64,000 bases of DNA from Shewanella algicola (GCF_014648035.1 NZ_BMQI01000001.1:124001-188000), one strand, 5' to 3'. Counted from the stretch's first letter, positions 47,031 through 57,270 are shown. Program-made: numbers and translations. The notes: generated from the letters alone by a model not told the origin.

Positions 47031-47934
47031 CGGGCGTAATCCTGTCCAAAATTAACGCATTAAGATCATCCGCAACGCTTCCATCTAAACATACAACGTA
47101 ATATTCACCATCTGGCACTTGTAACGAATATTCACCAGTTTGACTATCACTAACACCCTCAACAGCTAGTCTCCCTGTATCTCTGTTATACACTCTAACA
47201 ATGGTATCTATGGGTTGACCGTCTGTACCTGTAACATTACCTCTAATGTTTTTTAGGATAACGCTTGTAAATGTTCGAGTAACATCAGGCACTAATGCGG
47301 TTGCAAAATTATTACTGTTTGCTACAGCCGTTCCACTTGTCGATGACGAATCCATCATGAAAATTTGGAACTTCGACCCAGTTGATGCTGAGTCAGCCAT
47401 ACAAACTATTTCTATAGAACCTTGTTTGATACGAATAGCCACTTTTGAGTTATTGGCATTTTGATTACTGTAACTAGCCCACTCACAGTAAATTATCGCA
47501 GTGTCTTGTGTCTTATTCCACTTCGGTGACCATGACCCAGAATCAGTTGTTGGGTTCTTAAAATTAAATATAATCGGTGGGTTGTTCCCACTTCGACTTT
47601 GATATGCTCTAGTCACTGACGATTGCTCAGACGTTATAGCCGTGATAGGTCTGGCGGTGTTAATTACCCCAGCGTCATCATTAAGCCATACCGCAATCGA
47701 CCCCTCTGTTGATTGCATAAGCTTGGTAGATGTACCACCAATCGTTGTTATGAAACCTAGGTCAATCTCTGTAGAACCATCGTCAGATCGTAATAACCCC
47801 GATAACGTGCTATCTGCGTCTAACCCTAACTCATTAGCCCATGCGTTATAAGCGTCTGCTGGTGTTGGGTAGGTATTAACCACTTCTGTAATACTCGGGA
47901 ATAATTCAATACCTGTTGCGACGTCAGTAATCAT
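47023..47934 (-). CDS. Phage tail-associated protein with Ig-like C-terminal domain
   Basis: A 303-aa protein. The last 80 residues (from about RGNVTGTDGQP) resemble a carboxypeptidase-regulatory or Ig-like fold (VRVYNRDTGRLA, SLQVPDGEYYVV), often found in phage surface proteins. The rest is Ser/Thr/Asn-rich and not recognised. The start overlaps the previous stop (ATGA) and its end overlaps the 655-aa gene. A role in adhesion is a guess. Confidence 0.65.
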   Translation of the reverse strand: MITDVATGIELFPSITEVVNTYPTPADAYNAWANELGLDADSTLSGLLRSDDGSTEIDLGFITTIGGTSTKLMQSTEGSIAVWLNDDAGVINTARPITAITSEQSSVTRAYQSRSGNNPPIIFNFKNPTTDSGSWSPKWNKTQDTAIIYCEWASYSNQNANNSKVAIRIKQGSIEIVCMADSASTGSKFQIFMMDSSSTSGTAVANSNNFATALVPDVTRTFTSVILKNIRGNVTGTDGQPIDTIVRVYNRDTGRLAVEGVSDSQTGEYSLQVPDGEYYVVCLDGSVADDLNALILDRITPVE

Positions 47935-48272
47935 ATTTTCAACACCGTTGATAATTGGTTAATTGTCAATACACCAACTGCCGTAAACAATATTGGTTGT
48001 ATGCTTTCTGACATTAAAAATGTGGAATTATTCCAATAACCTATGTAATTCACACTATCACCTTGCGATAGAGTAATATCAACATTCGCATTCAACACCC
48101 GTTCACCATTGAGCGATTGGTTAAATACACAAGGTTGTCTTGTGTAATGTGTACTGCTTATTTCATTATTTAAACCACTTTCGCTAGGGTCGCCACTGTG
48201 CAAGGATATGTGAGTAGGTGTGATTGAGTTCAGCATCATGTCCTTGGTAATGCTAGAAATATACTGTGTCAT
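47931..48272 (-). CDS. Small phage tail-region protein
   Basis: A 113-aa soluble protein. The segment ISLHSGDPSESG followed by YTRQPCVF is seen in small phage proteins next to tail fibres. It overlaps its neighbours by a few bases at both ends, in an unbroken tail operon. Function unknown. Confidence 0.65.
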   Translation of the reverse strand: MTQYISSITKDMMLNSITPTHISLHSGDPSESGLNNEISSTHYTRQPCVFNQSLNGERVLNANVDITLSQGDSVNYIGYWNNSTFLMSESIQPILFTAVGVLTINQLSTVLKI

Positions 48273-48577
48273 ACATTAACCCACCCTAAATCAATTGTTG
48301 CACAGTTAAAAATGTCGCATTTAACCCCGTCAACTATCACAGCGTTATACTCACGATTGTCATCAACCATTACAATCATCAAATCTTGTTTAGTGACATA
48401 CTCAACAGGTAAAACTACAATAATAGACGTCGTGTTAGTCAACACTCTAACTGTGCGTACATGTCGGGACAATTTTCGGTCAATAAACTGTACACGTTCA
48501 GCATTTGTGTCAACGTCTAGAGTCAATTTCGCACGTGGTATGTTTGCGTCAGACTTATGATGTAAGATAAGTTCCAT
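48269..48577 (-). CDS. Small phage tail-region protein
   Basis: A 102-aa protein, beta-rich, no recognised domain. The ATG at 48577 overlaps the upstream stop (TGATG) with GAGG in front; a start two codons earlier is possible. It lies between two tail genes with overlapping ends. Unknown function. Confidence 0.6.
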   Translation of the reverse strand: MELILHHKSDANIPRAKLTLDVDTNAERVQFIDRKLSRHVRTVRVLTNTTSIIVVLPVEYVTKQDLMIVMVDDNREYNAVIVDGVKCDIFNCATIDLGWVNV

Positions 48578-49566
48578 CACCATTCCTCACAATTTAACCA
48601 TGTAAACGCTGATGTTGTTTGACTGCGCAACAGTAAGTGTTGCTGACCATTTATCACATCAAACACAGGCCATGATTCACTAGCGTACCTAGGTGTTGCT
48701 TCAATCTTCAATCCCGGCATGAACCCTCGTAACGTTGGTGAAACAGATGATGCCATTATGTGATCACCATTTACATCAAGAGACATATTACCTAGCGTCG
48801 AGCCTGCAAGCTGAATGTATATTGGTGCGTACACACCTGACCTGTGTGTTGCGAGTTTTGTGGCACTATTACCGTTGTACGGTGAGAAAGGTAATGTGAC
48901 ACCATATTCACGATATTCATCAGCACCGTCTGCGTTATATAATTTAAGCGGCTTACCGACAGGGCTGGTTGTACCTGGTGTGTACCACGTGTTGGCAAAT
49001 GTATAACTCCAATGGTTGTGTGACGCGTAGGAGTCATCACCTACGGTGTTAGTAGTGTTTAATGCTATAAATTTACCAGCATCAGCAGGTATCACAGAGT
49101 TGAAATCCCCGACAAAACATAGGTCATCATATCTTTTGTCATACCCAGACACCGGTGATGTGTCAGACACTATGATGTAAAACCCAGTAGCATTACCGAT
49201 TACAAACCATTTTGTCATTGATGTTAAGAACGAATGAACACCTGCGCTATAACCCCTACGGTAGCTGGTGTTAATATCCACAAAATCTACAGCAGGTACG
49301 AAATCCAACATTACACCTGCATTATTCAAACCATTTCTAGGTGACACAGACACACACGAACCTGTACCCAATGTAGGGTCGTTTCTGAATACAGTCTTAA
49401 ACTGACTTGGTTCATCAAATACAACAGACCAACCTAGTGGTGATTTAGTACCGTACCCGTCAACTAGGCATTTCCTCAAAATGTTAAGTATTTCAGATGG
49501 TTTTCGGTCTGTAATCTGCGGCGCCCCTGCATCATCCCAACGATATACCGTAACTGGTAATCCCAT
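48577..49566 (-). CDS. Phage tail protein of unknown function
   Basis: A 329-aa protein starting VYRWDDAGAPQ, a beginning I associate with tail proteins of Mu-like siphophages. No membrane span. Aromatic- and Gly-rich beta pattern throughout. It follows the 812-aa gene by 63 bases. It may be a tail-tip or adhesin part. Confidence 0.65.
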   Translation of the reverse strand: MGLPVTVYRWDDAGAPQITDRKPSEILNILRKCLVDGYGTKSPLGWSVVFDEPSQFKTVFRNDPTLGTGSCVSVSPRNGLNNAGVMLDFVPAVDFVDINTSYRRGYSAGVHSFLTSMTKWFVIGNATGFYIIVSDTSPVSGYDKRYDDLCFVGDFNSVIPADAGKFIALNTTNTVGDDSYASHNHWSYTFANTWYTPGTTSPVGKPLKLYNADGADEYREYGVTLPFSPYNGNSATKLATHRSGVYAPIYIQLAGSTLGNMSLDVNGDHIMASSVSPTLRGFMPGLKIEATPRYASESWPVFDVINGQQHLLLRSQTTSAFTWLNCEEW

Positions 49567-49629
49567 GATTTTTCCTCACGCGAAAGCGGTACCGGCATTA
49601 CTGCTGGCACCACTGTCTTTAAAAAGTAA

Positions 49630-52068
49630 TTAAGCTTCGTTACCGCGAAACGCCAATACGGCGCGGTCGGTGTTGATTTGGCTGTGGCCTGCTTGCACAG
49701 TGCGAATTGGCATAACCGGTTTAGCGCTGGCAACAGTGGCAAAGCGAATGGCTTCACCCGGGTTCCAACCGGCACCGAACGCGCCGGAGCGGATCACAAA
49801 GTACGGTTGATTAGTTAACGTATTAATTGGCGCAAAATCGTTTAACGTATCGCCCGTGGCAATTTGGCCAATACGTTTACCGACACAACGAAACGCGGTG
49901 CTTGAGGTAAACACTATCGCCCAATCTTCATTTACTGCCGCAGCGTTGGTGACCTCAATCGGGTAATCAACCGTGTTTAAATTGCCTTGCGCAGCCTCGC
50001 CGTCTAGGTCCCAATTGTTCGCCCAGCTGGTCATGTCGCGCACCTTGCCGACTCGCGCTTGTAAGTCACCGAGTATCTGCACACTGGCCACACTTGAACC
50101 AATGGGATACTCACGCGACAACGCCGCTGAAATGGTCACAGTATTGGTATTCACTGCCGTGACTAACGCCAGCTCGCTTATTGTGTCGCTTAAAATAAAC
50201 GGTGCAGTAAAGCCGCTAAAGTCACTGTTTAAGGTCACGGTGCCGGCTGCGCTGTCAACGCTAAAGTGATCACTGGTTGCGGTCCATAAACTTGCGCCAG
50301 TTGAGTCGGTAATATCAACAAAGTTACTGCCCGTGCGAATGGTAATAACCGCACCATTGCTTGGGCTAACTACGTTTTGATAATCAGTGTGTGAAACCGC
50401 AACTGTGCCCCACTGCCTGAATATATCAACCACGCCAGCATTGGGAATGCGCAGCGGGTTTAGGCCGTAAATATCAGCAGGCGGCAGGTTGCGCACTTGC
50501 TCGGTAATGTCATAGCGCAAGGTGCTTAACTTAACATCTTGAGTAAACGACAACTGCACCAGGTTATTGACAATACTGCCGCTAATGCCTGTGCCTGTTA
50601 TCGTGCCATTAGCATCACTGCTGGCGCTAATTAACACATCGCCCACGGTAAACACTTGCACATAAAATGTATCTAACACGGCATCACTGGCATTGAGTAC
50701 AAACGTGGCCACATTAGCTGACTCGGGCGCAATCACTAAGCCAACATAATCAAGATTAGATATACCATTTTCAAGCGTTATGCTGCCAGTTTGATAGTCT
50801 ACAATGGCGGCGCGCTTTTCTTCACGCACAACCAACGAGCCAACACCAGACACAATCGTGATGTATAACGCACCATCACGTTCAGTGAATGAGTAAGCCG
50901 TACTTTGATGAGTCACCTTACCCGTTAACGTGTTGGGTACTAATTCGCGATCTGCAGGGAATGCATCAGCGTTGTCATAGTTTTGATACGACACGCCCGA
51001 GATGTACTGCAACGACACAGGGGTATTGATGTCAGGTTTACGCGATAACGTCACACTCACCGTGTCACTGCTAACCACCACAATGGCATCGTCACTGCCG
51101 TACTGAATGCCGCCCGATGTATAACTGGTGATGGGGGTGTAATCTATTGCCGTGTTATCACCCTGCAATACATCAACAAGCGCGAACTGATAGCTTTGCG
51201 CCGTTGTCGCATTTTGGGTCACCGTTTTACGTACTATGTCGCCGTCGCTAATTGCTTGGCCTGTTTTAACTTGCTCGCTTAGCACCACTGGCAACAGGTT
51301 TTGCTGCACAGCGGCAACGGCTAGATTCTTGTTACTACTCGCGGCAGTTAACTTACTCACGCCATGAAACGTTAACGGGCTGGCCTCGTTCGTTAATCGC
51401 AGCTTAGTGCAGTTGGCAGTCGCATTAATGGTGACGTTGTACTCAGGGGTTGCAAAATCAATCGGCGGGTCGAATACAATATTGCCCTCGCTGTTGCCTG
51501 TTGCGTTGGTGTCAGTCACCATGGCGTAATGTATTTTGCGTGGCCAGTCTGCATCTTCAACGCCAGGGTATTCCACTGCAATGGCAATCACTTGGCCCAC
51601 GCGCAAAGAAGTGGTTTTGCGGTACTCTTTACCGTCGAACGTATAAGTAGACTGTAAATACTCGCGGCTAAAGCTGTTTTGATTCGGTAAAAAGCCTGGG
51701 GCGCCAGAACGGATTAATGACCCCGCCGTGACTGACGACTCTAATATTTCTTTCATTTCGACCATGCGATCTTCATCGTCTAATGCATCGGCCTCTACCA
51801 ATAGCATAGACACAAGCGGATCACTCGGCGGCTGACTAATAAACACATGCGCATCGAGCAATGTGGCGGTGTCTGTGGTGTCTAATGCGGGGTAGCATTT
51901 AACAACATCGAGTGATGATTGCGCGTGGTCGATGTCTGAAATGGCAGTAAACAATTCGTTAAGTTTGCCCGACTCAACCGCATTACGAGTACGCTGGCCG
52001 CCTGCGTCGTCACTGGTACCAAGCAACTCGGGTTTAAATATCTTTAATTTATTACGGGTAATGCTCAT
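49630..52068 (-). CDS. Large phage tail protein (tail tip/fibre type)
   Basis: An 812-aa protein, beta-rich throughout with many Thr/Ser/Val strands and no membrane span. It lies between the 125-aa gene after the tape measure and the 329-aa gene, so it should be part of the distal tail. It resembles large tail proteins of B3/D3112-like siphophages in length and place only; sequence family is not certain. Confidence 0.68.
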   Translation of the reverse strand: MSITRNKLKIFKPELLGTSDDAGGQRTRNAVESGKLNELFTAISDIDHAQSSLDVVKCYPALDTTDTATLLDAHVFISQPPSDPLVSMLLVEADALDDEDRMVEMKEILESSVTAGSLIRSGAPGFLPNQNSFSREYLQSTYTFDGKEYRKTTSLRVGQVIAIAVEYPGVEDADWPRKIHYAMVTDTNATGNSEGNIVFDPPIDFATPEYNVTINATANCTKLRLTNEASPLTFHGVSKLTAASSNKNLAVAAVQQNLLPVVLSEQVKTGQAISDGDIVRKTVTQNATTAQSYQFALVDVLQGDNTAIDYTPITSYTSGGIQYGSDDAIVVVSSDTVSVTLSRKPDINTPVSLQYISGVSYQNYDNADAFPADRELVPNTLTGKVTHQSTAYSFTERDGALYITIVSGVGSLVVREEKRAAIVDYQTGSITLENGISNLDYVGLVIAPESANVATFVLNASDAVLDTFYVQVFTVGDVLISASSDANGTITGTGISGSIVNNLVQLSFTQDVKLSTLRYDITEQVRNLPPADIYGLNPLRIPNAGVVDIFRQWGTVAVSHTDYQNVVSPSNGAVITIRTGSNFVDITDSTGASLWTATSDHFSVDSAAGTVTLNSDFSGFTAPFILSDTISELALVTAVNTNTVTISAALSREYPIGSSVASVQILGDLQARVGKVRDMTSWANNWDLDGEAAQGNLNTVDYPIEVTNAAAVNEDWAIVFTSSTAFRCVGKRIGQIATGDTLNDFAPINTLTNQPYFVIRSGAFGAGWNPGEAIRFATVASAKPVMPIRTVQAGHSQINTDRAVLAFRGNEA

Positions 52069-52102
52069 GAGCCACCTGTGTTTATCAATAAGCGAAAAAG
52101 AG

Positions 52103-52480
52103 TTATAGCGTTAAGAAACGTAATACCACGTTGGTGAGCAGCGGATACCCGCCTAGCTGGTCGTCCACATCATCACCGGTAATCACGCTGGTTTGGGTGT
52201 TATCCCACACCACAGTCATGTCGGTGCCATCGTGACTAATCACAAACTCAGTTAATGTGCTGGCCGCATGGGCTTGCAGTTGTGCAAACTCACTGCGGGG
52301 CATCCAGCCGTTTTTACTGCCAAGCTCTAGCGCTATGCCTGCGGGTATCACGGTTTGCTGAATATGCGGGGCACCGTTAAGCGCCCGTTTCATATTGGCT
52401 GCAACCCGTTGGGTGTTATTGCGGTTTAGCCAGTGCAATGGCTCGGTTAACACAATAGTGTCGATGGTGGTGTTATACAT
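52103..52480 (-). CDS. Small phage tail protein after the tape measure
   Basis: A 125-aa soluble protein with no recognised domain (segments LHWLNRNNTQRVAANMKRAL and IPAGIALELGSKNGWM). It starts 41 bases after the tape measure stop. Position suggests a distal tail protein. Confidence 0.65.
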   Translation of the reverse strand: MYNTTIDTIVLTEPLHWLNRNNTQRVAANMKRALNGAPHIQQTVIPAGIALELGSKNGWMPRSEFAQLQAHAASTLTEFVISHDGTDMTVVWDNTQTSVITGDDVDDQLGGYPLLTNVVLRFLTL

Positions 52481-52521
52481 ATCGCCTCATTTTTTAATGT
52501 GCGTAACGTTGCCAAACAAAA

Positions 52522-55500
52522 CTAACCACCCACTGATTGCAGGCGCTTAATCTCGGCAACCAACTCATTCACAATGCTGCGCTTGGTTTGCGTGTCGAAC
52601 GTGGCGTTACCCACTTGCAGCTGCAGCACCACAGTGTCGCTACTGGTTGCTGCGGTTGTGGTGGTCGTGGTTTGGGTTTGAGTTGCCGTGGTTTTGGCTG
52701 CGGCCGTTGCTGTCGTGGTGGCGGTTTGTTGCTTGGCAGTTTCGGCATCACTAAGGGCCTGTTTTTCGCTGGCTTCTTGCTGGGCTTTAATCTCAGCAGT
52801 TCGGTAAGCGTAAACCTTGTTTAGCGTTTTCTCGGCCTCCTTCAACTGGCTGATTAACGCCTTGTCGCCCGTGGTTTCAGCCGCCGCTAACTGAGCTTTA
52901 ATCTCAGTCAGTTCTTGCTGATAACGGCGTTTTTCGATTTCATCTTGGCGGCCAAGGTAACCGTCGAGTTCATCTTGCAAGGTGTCGAGGGTTGATTGGG
53001 CACTATCACGCAAGGAGTCCATGCTCGATTTAGCCGATTCAATCGCGCTGCGCAGCACACCCAAGTCTTGATCATTCATCAAGTTCATTGAATTTGCCGC
53101 ACGTTCGGCGCTATTGATTAAACCCACATTGCCGTTTTCGGCTGCATTGAGCGCATCAACCAGTTTGAGCAGTTCAATGCGCTGGCCGTAATACGCCTGC
53201 TGCGCCTGCTTACCTGCAATTTCGGCTGCACGGGCAAAGTTACTAATGCCGGTAAAGTCGATAGATTTGGCTTGAATGGTTTGCAGATCACCGATTTCAC
53301 CACGCAGATTTTTGTAAATCTGAATGGTTTTTTCAAGCTCGCTGCTTGAGTCAGTTAACTGGCGTTGTCCGTATAAAATCTGCTTAAAGTACGCTACGGC
53401 GCCAGTGCTGAGGTCAGCAACTTGCGCGGTGATCCCCTGCAAGTATGCTGTAAAAAACTCAGCCACACTTTGCAAAGACGAACCCGCATCTTGCGCGCTT
53501 TTAACAATCACGCCCACGGTATTTTGAATGCTAATACCAATGTTAGTGCTTGAGCTTTCTACTTCCTTTTCGGCTTGCTGGCCACTTTCGCCCATGGCCG
53601 CTTGTGCTTGGTTCAGCTTTTGGTACTGAGTAACCAATGCGTCAACATTTTCGCTCAAGCCAAGGTTGGCGGCTTGTTGCTTAAGGCTCGACTCAACTTG
53701 CTTGTCACCCGCAGCTGCGGCTTTTATCGATGCCTCTGCGTATTTTAAGAACGCCTGGTTAAGCTCGTTCGTTGAGGCAACACCATCCGCAGCACCTTGT
53801 TTAACTTCTTCGTAAGTGGCTTTGGCTGCGGCGGCCTGTTCGCGCAATACTGTAACAGTAGTAATGCCAGCCTTAGACATCGCCAATTCAAACTCTTTGA
53901 TTTTGGCGGTTTGTTCGTCGGTAGCATCACCTTGGCTTTGCTGAGCATCAGCTACATCATTGGCGGCATCAGTTTGTACCTTAGCGCTTTTAGTTGCGGC
54001 CTCGCCTGCGGCTTTATAAGCAGTTGCAGCGGCCTGTTCAACCTCCCCCGTTACTTGTTGCCACGCAGCATTAATGTCTTTACTGTCTTGCTCGATTTGC
54101 TGTTTATAGCCTTCAGCAATTGCTTTAACAGCACCAGACGCCTGGCGAATTGATGCGGCTAATTCATCACCACCGAGTTTTTCAATCATAAATGCATAGG
54201 CATCAATGACCGTCGCGAACGATGACGTAGCAACCAATGCAATGGACGACAAGCCAGCAGTGATACCATTCCACACTAGGCGCAGTGATCCACTAATCAC
54301 ATTTAACGCCCGAGCAAAGGCGGCAATGTTTTCAAGGGTGGCGGTAATGCTTGAGCCACCATCGCGGATCATGGTGGTGAAAAAGTCGCTTATGTCTTGC
54401 GCAGCTTGTTTGATTTGACCGCTTTTATTGAGCTCATCAAACTTGGCGTTTAACGACTGAATAAAATCAACGGCTACTTGATACGCGCCAGAATCAGCAA
54501 TAATGGTTTTAAACTCGGTCCATTTGTTGGACATCAAGTTAACTTGGCCGCTCAAGCGTTCAAGGCTTTTAGAGGCTTGGCCATTGGCTTGGTTACCAAT
54601 TTCGGTAAACAACTGCTGCATTACATCGCGGCCAAGCAAACCCGCTTCACTTAACTTACCAAGCTGTACCGCATTTTTCCCGGTGACTTTTTCGAGTAAA
54701 TCCCAAACAGGTACGCCGCGCTCAACTAACTGCAGTATTTCTTCACCCTGCAGTTTTTGTTTTGCCCAGGCTTGGCCAACGGCCAAAATGATACCCTCGA
54801 GCTTTTCTTGGCTACCACCTAGTTTAGCGTTGTAATCGACCATGGCTTGCAAACTGCCATTCATGGGGTCGATGCCAAATGTTTTTAACGATGCAAAGGC
54901 TTGTTTAGCCGAATCTAAACGGGTACCTGTGTTATTGGCAAAGTCTTTAATCCATTGGGTAGCCTGCTCACCACTGGCAATACTGCCCATCATAGCGGTC
55001 ATTTGCGCAGTGAACGCGGCGGCCTCATCGCCTGCGGTTAATACCGACTTGATGCTATCCCATAGCTTGTCGATACCGACATACGCACCCGCCATGGCAA
55101 CCAGCGAGGCGGTTGCACTTTTAATGCTACCACCAAAATCACCGGCATCTTTTTTAGACTCAACCAGTAACTTATTGTGTTTTTCAAGCTTGGTGTTCAC
55201 GCCGCTTAATGCGGTTTCGGCTGCCGCTTGTTGGCGTTTTAAGTCCTGCGTGGCATCCGCTAGGCTGTCCATGCTGATGCCCGCAGCTTTTACACTGGCG
55301 GTATTTTTGTCGAGTTCGGTTTTGTTTTTATTAATACTGCTGGCTAACTGATTTAACTCAGTACGCGCCGTTTTAACTTGCAGTGTGTAATCGGCTTTAT
55401 TGCGGCTTGCATTGTCAACTGCAGTGCTAACCTCTAACAACTCACGGCGCTGAGTATCTAATGCGGTGGCCAGTTGTGCCGCAGCATTTTTAGCGCTGGT

Positions 55501-56004
55501 TTGTTCGGTCGTTAATTGCTGTAAATCAATTTTGGCTTTAGCTAATGCGGCGGCTTGTTCGGTGCTTGCCGTTGCACTTTGTTGCTGCTCGGTGCTGAGT
55601 TTTTCAACTTCAACACGGGCCTGTTGTAACTCAGACTCGTATTTAACCAATGCCGCTTGCGCTTGATTGTATTCTTGCTCAAGCAGGTTGGTTGAACCCT
55701 CGGCCGCTTTTTGTGCGGCTTCAAGTTGCTTTAATTCTTTAACCGCTGCCTTTTGCTCGGTGACTAACTTATCAAGTGCCACCGAATTGTCTTTGTAGGC
55801 CTTTTCGCCCTTGGCAATTGATGCTGTTAAATCATCAATTGAGTTGGCAGCGGCTTGTAAATCTTCTAACTCTTTTAAGCGATCGTTTAATACTTCGCTT
55901 TGTGCCGCTAACTCAGTGACTGCCTTTTCGGACTTTTTGGCTTCACTTGAAAATAAATCTTTGCCCTGAATGATCAGGTTAATGACTTGGTCTTTAAAAC
56001 TCAT
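52522..56004 (-). CDS. Phage tail tape measure protein
   Basis: This 1160-aa protein sets tail length and reaches the host membrane on infection. It has a long Gln/Ala/Glu coiled coil (about 20-300), a tape-measure N-terminal-type domain (about 310-520; FANNTGTRLDSAKQAF, GRDVMQQLF), a hydrophobic segment near 570-610, more coiled coil, and a Thr/Gln/Ala-rich stretch near the end. It follows the tail tube gene across two hairpins. Confidence 0.92.
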   Translation of the reverse strand: MSFKDQVINLIIQGKDLFSSEAKKSEKAVTELAAQSEVLNDRLKELEDLQAAANSIDDLTASIAKGEKAYKDNSVALDKLVTEQKAAVKELKQLEAAQKAAEGSTNLLEQEYNQAQAALVKYESELQQARVEVEKLSTEQQQSATASTEQAAALAKAKIDLQQLTTEQTSAKNAAAQLATALDTQRRELLEVSTAVDNASRNKADYTLQVKTARTELNQLASSINKNKTELDKNTASVKAAGISMDSLADATQDLKRQQAAAETALSGVNTKLEKHNKLLVESKKDAGDFGGSIKSATASLVAMAGAYVGIDKLWDSIKSVLTAGDEAAAFTAQMTAMMGSIASGEQATQWIKDFANNTGTRLDSAKQAFASLKTFGIDPMNGSLQAMVDYNAKLGGSQEKLEGIILAVGQAWAKQKLQGEEILQLVERGVPVWDLLEKVTGKNAVQLGKLSEAGLLGRDVMQQLFTEIGNQANGQASKSLERLSGQVNLMSNKWTEFKTIIADSGAYQVAVDFIQSLNAKFDELNKSGQIKQAAQDISDFFTTMIRDGGSSITATLENIAAFARALNVISGSLRLVWNGITAGLSSIALVATSSFATVIDAYAFMIEKLGGDELAASIRQASGAVKAIAEGYKQQIEQDSKDINAAWQQVTGEVEQAAATAYKAAGEAATKSAKVQTDAANDVADAQQSQGDATDEQTAKIKEFELAMSKAGITTVTVLREQAAAAKATYEEVKQGAADGVASTNELNQAFLKYAEASIKAAAAGDKQVESSLKQQAANLGLSENVDALVTQYQKLNQAQAAMGESGQQAEKEVESSSTNIGISIQNTVGVIVKSAQDAGSSLQSVAEFFTAYLQGITAQVADLSTGAVAYFKQILYGQRQLTDSSSELEKTIQIYKNLRGEIGDLQTIQAKSIDFTGISNFARAAEIAGKQAQQAYYGQRIELLKLVDALNAAENGNVGLINSAERAANSMNLMNDQDLGVLRSAIESAKSSMDSLRDSAQSTLDTLQDELDGYLGRQDEIEKRRYQQELTEIKAQLAAAETTGDKALISQLKEAEKTLNKVYAYRTAEIKAQQEASEKQALSDAETAKQQTATTTATAAAKTTATQTQTTTTTTAATSSDTVVLQLQVGNATFDTQTKRSIVNELVAEIKRLQSVGG

Positions 56005-56030
56005 ACATCACCAAATTAGCGTTAAAAAAC

Positions 56031-56064
56031 AAAATAAAAGCCCACAGCGGTTAACTGTGGGCTT
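56031..56064 (-). terminator. Terminator/attenuator after the tail tube gene
   Basis: A 10-bp stem (AAGCCCACAG/CTGTGGGCTT) with a 7-base loop is followed on the minus strand by TTTTATTTT. It lies between tail tube and tape measure genes and should reduce transcription into the latter. Confidence 0.82.
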
Positions 56065-56069
56065 GAATG

Positions 56070-56100
56070 TTGAACTATCCGGATATTCCGGACAGTTCAA
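56070..56100 (-). other. Second hairpin directly after the tail tube stop
   Basis: Arms TTGAACT-A-TCCGGA and TCCGGA-C-AGTTCAA pair around a 3-base loop with one mismatch. It lies between the stop codon and the terminator and may shield the mRNA end from exonucleases. Confidence 0.6.
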
Positions 56101-56820
56101 TTACGCTGCGCTACGCACAAAGAACTTGGACTTCCCAGCGGCAACAATGCTGCTGTCGGCCAGTACGCCGCCTTCGATGTCGAATGAACCGAAGTCGTCG
56201 CCAATTAAGTCTAGGCCCGATGTTGGTGTAGGCTTCCAGCGGTAAAACTTAAGCACGTTAGGCTTGCCTGTGGCATCGTTAACACCATCAATCACCACTT
56301 TGACTTCTTCGCCTGATTCAACCAGTGCTTGCAAGGCATTGCCTGCTTTACTGGTGTAGCTGACTTTTAAGTCTTGGCCTGCAGTAATCTCACCTGTGCT
56401 TAATGCACGAATACCGCCAGCGCTAACCACATAGTCAACATCAACAACATAAGTGGGTGTGCCTGAGCTGTGGGTTACCACTGGGGGCACTGCGGTATCA
56501 ATCATTTTGGCGGTGTCGGCTAGACCATCTAACACAGCAGTAATGGCTTCGTCTGTTACCGACTCAGCGGTTAACACGTCAATTTTACCGCGCAGCGCTA
56601 ACGCTAGGTTGGCGTTGCTAAAGTCGTTTAACGTCATTGATAAGTTAACCGATTTAACCACGGTGATTTCATCAGCGTTACCGCCACCACCGCGATAGTT
56701 TGGCTGCTCTTTGGTTTCTTGCTCGATTGAAATGTTCACGCCGCTGGCGTTACCCACGTCGCGGCCGTTGACATACACGATGCCCGAGCCGATATAACTC
56801 TCTACTACGGTTTCGCTCAT
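56101..56820 (-). CDS. Major tail (tube) protein
   Basis: This 239-aa protein would form the tail tube. It begins with GSGIVYVNGRDVGNASGV, a pattern of siphovirus tube proteins, is beta-rich, and is preceded by the tail terminator gene. An Ig-like insert is possible around residues 120-170. The start overlaps the previous stop (ATGA). No tail-assembly chaperone gene follows it. Confidence 0.82.
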   Translation of the reverse strand: MSETVVESYIGSGIVYVNGRDVGNASGVNISIEQETKEQPNYRGGGGNADEITVVKSVNLSMTLNDFSNANLALALRGKIDVLTAESVTDEAITAVLDGLADTAKMIDTAVPPVVTHSSGTPTYVVDVDYVVSAGGIRALSTGEITAGQDLKVSYTSKAGNALQALVESGEEVKVVIDGVNDATGKPNVLKFYRWKPTPTSGLDLIGDDFGSFDIEGGVLADSSIVAAGKSKFFVRSAA

Positions 56821-57242
56821 AGTTGTTCTCCAAATGGTACTGTATGAATTAAGGTTAAAGTGATGACCGCTAATCCATGTTTTTCATGGGCTTCGGGCAT
56901 AATGTATTTACAAGCCTCGGACTCTTTAAACGTAATAGCTTGGGGTAGCCATGACGGTTTCTCGGTATTACGTTCGTCTTTAAAGAGTGCGCTGCGAATG
57001 TCGCGAACCAGGTTGATTAGCTCGGCGGTGGGGTTGGTTGATTTACTCAGATTAATGCCGGCAACCACTTGCAATACCAAATCATCGCGGTATGGGTTAA
57101 TGCCGTTTTTGGCGCCGAACAAATCGGTATAAGGCTGCAAAAAAATAAACTGCGCTTCTTTTGCCAAAGATTGCGCATAAAAACCTTCGCGCACCGTTGC
57201 GCCGTCAACCAGCTTTAGGCGGTCTATGATTGTGTTAATCAT
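56817..57242 (-). CDS. Tail terminator (tail completion) protein
   Basis: A 141-aa soluble protein whose size, place between the gpZ-like gene and the tail tube gene, and segments such as PYTDLFGAKNGINPYRDDLVLQV suit the tail terminator family, which caps the finished tail. The start lies 29 bases after the previous stop. Confidence 0.72.
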   Translation of the reverse strand: MINTIIDRLKLVDGATVREGFYAQSLAKEAQFIFLQPYTDLFGAKNGINPYRDDLVLQVVAGINLSKSTNPTAELINLVRDIRSALFKDERNTEKPSWLPQAITFKESEACKYIMPEAHEKHGLAVITLTLIHTVPFGEQL

Positions 57243-57270
57243 GGGTAATGTCTCTTGGTGAAGTTAAGAA

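Noticed and set aside
49476-49775. 99-aa minus-strand ORF overlapping the end of the 812-aa gene
   Set aside because: It lies in another frame across two better genes and has no good start signal.
54842-55351. 169-aa plus-strand ORF opposite the tape measure gene
   Set aside because: Shadow of a well-supported coding region; long antisense frames are common there.
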